Assembly: GCF_002093745.1 (NCBI RefSeq)
Contig: NZ_MTSB01000003.1
Coordinates: 310,001 to 374,000 of the forward strand
From: Pseudomonas graminis
Lineage (GTDB): Bacteria; Pseudomonadota; Gammaproteobacteria; Pseudomonadales; Pseudomonadaceae
Direction: 5' to 3'
DNA: 64,000 nt
Positions within the stretch are counted from its first letter, which is position 1, and every line of letters begins with the position of its first letter. The notes beneath the pieces were generated by a model, which saw nothing but the letters and a program-made list of their open reading frames with translations, was not told where the DNA came from and searched no databases. The translations under genes were made by a program, and so were the position numbers. Below, one piece after another: positions 61,318-64,000 of this stretch.

Positions 61318-62283
61318 TTAACGACGCTTCATCCGGTCGATGATCACCGCGAGCAGCAGAATCGTGCCGCGAATAACGTACTGATAGAAGGTGTCGATGT
61401 TTTTCAGGTTCATCGCGTTCTCGATGATTGCCAGGATCAGCACCCCGGCGATCACATGACGGATCATGCCGATACCGCCGCTCAGCGACACCCCGCCCAA
61501 GACACAGGCCGAGATCACGGTCAGTTCGAAGCCCTGGCCAATCATCGGCTGGCCGGACGTCATGCGTGAAGCCAGCACCACACCTGCCAGCGCACCAATA
61601 AGGCCGTGGACGGCGAAGATGATGATCTTGGTTCGGTCGACATGCACGCCCGCCAGCAGTGCAGCTTCCTGGTTACCACCGATGGCCATGGTGTTGCGCC
61701 CGTAGGTGGTGTAATTGAGCAACCAGCCAAAGAAGATGAAGCAGCCGATGGTGATCAGAATCGGCACCGGCACGCCATACACCTGACCATTGCCGAAGAT
61801 GAAGAAGTCCTCGTTGGACACACCGACGGCCTTGCCGTTGGAGAAGATGTACGCCAGGCCGCGCACAATCTGCATGGTTGCCAGCGTCGCAATCAGCGCA
61901 TTGATGCGCAATTTGGCAATCACGATGCCGTTGATAAGGCCGACGACCAGTCCCAGCGCCAGCGCAGCAGATACGCCCAGAAACACGCTGTCGGTGTCGC
62001 GGATCACGATACTGGCGATGACCCCGGAACAGGCCAGCACCGAGCCTATCGACAGGTCGAAATGGCCGGACGCCAGGCAGTACAGCATGGTGCAGGCCGC
62101 GATGCCGACGGTTGAAATAGCAAGGCCGAGGCCGCGCATGTTAAGCGGCGACATGAAGTTGTCGATGAACACGGCGCAGAGCAGGAAGATCCCCAAGGCG
62201 GCCAGGAGCATCACCCAGTCATCGGCAAAACGTCGCAGGTTCATGCCCTGACGGGGAGCCTGCAGGCTGGATTCGGTAGACAT
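61318..62283 (-). CDS. araH: L-arabinose ABC transporter permease
   Basis: The 321-residue permease closely follows the E. coli AraH pattern: NMRGLGLAISTVGIAACTMLYCLASGHFDLSIGSV, AKLRINALIATLATMQIVRGLAY, YGRNTMAIGGNQEAALLAGV, RTKIIIFAVHGLIGALAGVV and ENAMNLKNIDTFYQYVIRGTILL. It forms the membrane channel of the importer. The ATG at 62283 follows AGAGGTACGT; an ATG eight codons upstream lacks a clear site. It lies 40 bases after araG. Confidence 0.9.
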   Translation of the reverse strand: MSTESSLQAPRQGMNLRRFADDWVMLLAALGIFLLCAVFIDNFMSPLNMRGLGLAISTVGIAACTMLYCLASGHFDLSIGSVLACSGVIASIVIRDTDSVFLGVSAALALGLVVGLINGIVIAKLRINALIATLATMQIVRGLAYIFSNGKAVGVSNEDFFIFGNGQVYGVPVPILITIGCFIFFGWLLNYTTYGRNTMAIGGNQEAALLAGVHVDRTKIIIFAVHGLIGALAGVVLASRMTSGQPMIGQGFELTVISACVLGGVSLSGGIGMIRHVIAGVLILAIIENAMNLKNIDTFYQYVIRGTILLLAVIIDRMKRR

Positions 62284-62323
62284 ACGTACCTCTTTTTTAT
62301 TGTTCATGGTCAATGGCCGATTG

Positions 62324-63847
62324 TCAGCCGCGCGTGCGTGGCAGGGCCAATTGCAGAAGTCGCGACTCGTCAGCCTCGTCGCGGTTGAGTTCACCGGTGA
62401 TCGCGCCTTCGCTCATCACCAGAATGCGGTCGGAAATACCCATGACTTCCATCAGATCGCTGGACACCACAATCACCGCAATGCCATCCGCCGCCAGGTT
62501 GTGAATGATCTCGTAGATTTCAGACTTGGCCCCGACGTCGATGCCACGGGTCGGCTCATCCAGCAACAGCACTTTCATCGGCATCGACAGCCAGCGACCC
62601 AGAATGGCCTTTTGTTGATTGCCGCCGGACAGGAACATGATCTGCTGCTCGGGAGACGGCGTCTTGACGTTCATCGACTTGATCTGATTACGGGCGTTAT
62701 CACGCTCCCAGCGGCCCTGGATCAAGCAGCCAAGGTTTACGTGCCGTGGCCGAGCGCCGATATTGATGTTCTCGGCGACGCTGGACAGCGGCACAATACC
62801 TTCCTTCTTGCGGTCTTCCGGGCACAGCAGGATGCCAGCCTCGATGGCATCGCGTGGCGATCTCAGGGTCAACGGCTGACCGTCCAGTTGCAGATTGCCT
62901 GCTGTACTGCGCGTCAGTCCGGACAGGATGCGAAACAGTTCGGTTCGTCCTGCGCCGACCAAGCCGAAAAAGCCCAGTATTTCGCCTTTCTGCACGGCAA
63001 AAGTGACCGGCTCCTGCAAGCCGGGACCCATCAGCCCGGTGACGCGCAGGCTGGGTCCCTTGTGCTCACGGGGGCGGTAATTGTAGATATTCTGGATGTC
63101 GCGACCCACCATGCAGGTGACCAGCCGGTCGTTGTCCAGATCAGCCATCTGCTCGAAGGTTTTGACGAAACGGCCGTCCTTGAACACCGTTACCGCGTCG
63201 CAGACCCGGAAGATTTCCTCCATGCGATGGGAAACGTAAAGAATCACCCTTCCCTCGTCACGCAGCCGGACGATAATCGCCATCAGACGATCAATCTCGC
63301 GCGCCGACAGGCTGCTGGTGGGTTCATCAAAGGCGATGACGTGAGCATTGCGCGACATGGCCTTGGCGATTTCCACCAGTTGCCGCTGCCCCAGCGACAG
63401 ATCGCCTAAACGCGTGCGCGGGTCGATTTCGTCGGCCAGGCCTTTAAGCAACTCACCGGCTCGACGGTACATCGCACCGCGATTGATCAGCCCGAAACGA
63501 TTGGGCATATGCCCGAGCAGCAGGTTTTCGGCGACGGTCATTTCCGGCACCAGATGCAGTTCCTGGTGAATCACCGCCACGCCGGCCGCGATACTGTCGG
63601 CAGTGGACTTGAACTGATGAGTCTGATCGCCGATCTGCAGGCTGCCACTGTTGGGCTGGTAGGAACCGCCCAGGATTTTCAGCAAGGTGGACTTGCCTGC
63701 GCCGTTCTCGCCCATCAGTGCATGGACGCTGCCGGGACGGGCCTCGAACGTGATGTCCGACAGCGCCTTGACGCCGGGGAATACCTTGCCGATGCCGTTA
63801 AAGCGCAAGGCACCGCCTATGGCTTGTTGCTGGATAGCCTGTTGCAT
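62324..63847 (-). CDS. araG: L-arabinose ABC transporter ATP-binding protein
   Basis: The 507-residue protein has two ATPase domains, as in sugar importers of the RbsA/AraG type. Domain 1: Walker [10 protein letters not shown] (about 46), signature [14 protein letters not shown], Walker [12 protein letters not shown]. Domain 2: the degenerate Walker [13 protein letters not shown], signature [15 protein letters not shown] and [21 protein letters not shown] stands 8 bases before the ATG at 63847. The gene follows araF on the minus strand. Confidence 0.92.
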   Translation of the reverse strand: MQQAIQQQAIGGALRFNGIGKVFPGVKALSDITFEARPGSVHALMGENGAGKSTLLKILGGSYQPNSGSLQIGDQTHQFKSTADSIAAGVAVIHQELHLVPEMTVAENLLLGHMPNRFGLINRGAMYRRAGELLKGLADEIDPRTRLGDLSLGQRQLVEIAKAMSRNAHVIAFDEPTSSLSAREIDRLMAIIVRLRDEGRVILYVSHRMEEIFRVCDAVTVFKDGRFVKTFEQMADLDNDRLVTCMVGRDIQNIYNYRPREHKGPSLRVTGLMGPGLQEPVTFAVQKGEILGFFGLVGAGRTELFRILSGLTRSTAGNLQLDGQPLTLRSPRDAIEAGILLCPEDRKKEGIVPLSSVAENINIGARPRHVNLGCLIQGRWERDNARNQIKSMNVKTPSPEQQIMFLSGGNQQKAILGRWLSMPMKVLLLDEPTRGIDVGAKSEIYEIIHNLAADGIAVIVVSSDLMEVMGISDRILVMSEGAITGELNRDEADESRLLQLALPRTRG

Positions 63848-63938
63848 GACACCCACCTCCTCGCGCCTGAAAGGGACTTGAAGCCAAGCCCCTTGTTCAG
63901 CTCGCTTTTTTCTTATTTTTTGGAGAGACCGCCCTTGA

Positions 63939-64000
63939 TCAACTCTTCTTCTTTTCTTCTTTGTAGAGACCGATCTTGGTCAGCTCTTCTTTGAAGTTTT
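63939..64000 (-). CDS. araF: L-arabinose-binding periplasmic protein, C-terminal end (partial)
   Basis: Only the last 20 codons are in the window. On the minus strand they read [19 protein letters not shown] then TGA at 63939-63941. Directly behind, in another frame, a near copy continues [11 protein letters not shown] then TAA. The position before araG and araH, and the NFxxELxKxGL ending typical of sugar-binding proteins, support araF. The rest lies beyond the window. Confidence 0.7.
   Translation of the reverse strand, partial: NFKEELTKIGLYKEEKKKS

Overview
The window looks like chromosomal DNA of a fluorescent, plant-associated Pseudomonas, most likely the P. syringae group. The grounds are high-GC coding bias, a P. 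fluorescens-type mannitol operon, a two-gene bacteriophytochrome locus, and REP-type palindromes typical of this group. The species call is inference from gene content; no database was searched.

Layout. 1-6.2 kb: the distal part of a mannitol/sugar-alcohol operon (mtlF'GKDYZ: ABC permeases and ATPase, mannitol dehydrogenase, xylulokinase, fructokinase). 6.3-13.1 kb: a small unknown protein behind a near-perfect sigma54 promoter, a GAF-GAF-GGDEF-EAL cyclic-di-GMP protein, a zinc alcohol dehydrogenase, a NUDIX hydrolase and a PRISE-type enone reductase. 13.1-15.35 kb: a decayed island holding an IS3 transposase fossil, an array of TGTGAAYG motifs, and two tandem tRNA-Val(GAC) genes whose 3' flanks recur as relics. 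15.5-26.5 kb: mostly housekeeping and envelope genes (FAD oxidoreductase, degenerate C39-like lipoprotein, TerC, nhaR, MFS exporter, YceH, AroE-like, PbpG). 26.5-30.3 kb: three NAD(P)-linked dehydrogenases.

30.5-41.2 kb is the most interesting part: an uncharacterised catabolic cluster comprising a DUF1185 protein, alpha/beta hydrolase, aldehyde dehydrogenase, flavin reductase, FadR-type GntR regulator, FAD-pyrophosphatase-like NUDIX, a DUF1330 protein, RibB fused to a dead GTP cyclohydrolase II domain, and a polyamine-type ABC importer. The palindrome ATGGTATACCAT or close variants stand upstream of three of its transcription units. The genes suggest a flavin-supply module for an FMN-dependent monooxygenase that is itself absent from the window. 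41.2-46 kb: DmlR/DmlA (TtuC) and PtrR/Sad pairs, the latter ending in a 194-bp-period tandem duplication rich in REP sequences. 46.2-52.4 kb: a periplasmic molybdenum aldehyde oxidase (PaoABC) with its maturation proteins PaoD/XdhC and MocA. 53.3-58.6 kb: malate:quinone oxidoreductase, then a bacteriophytochrome carrying two different kinase modules and its response regulator. 58.7-64 kb: a CAP-domain protein, an APC permease, a TetR gene fragment, and an L-arabinose ABC importer (araHG and the tail of araF) on the minus strand.
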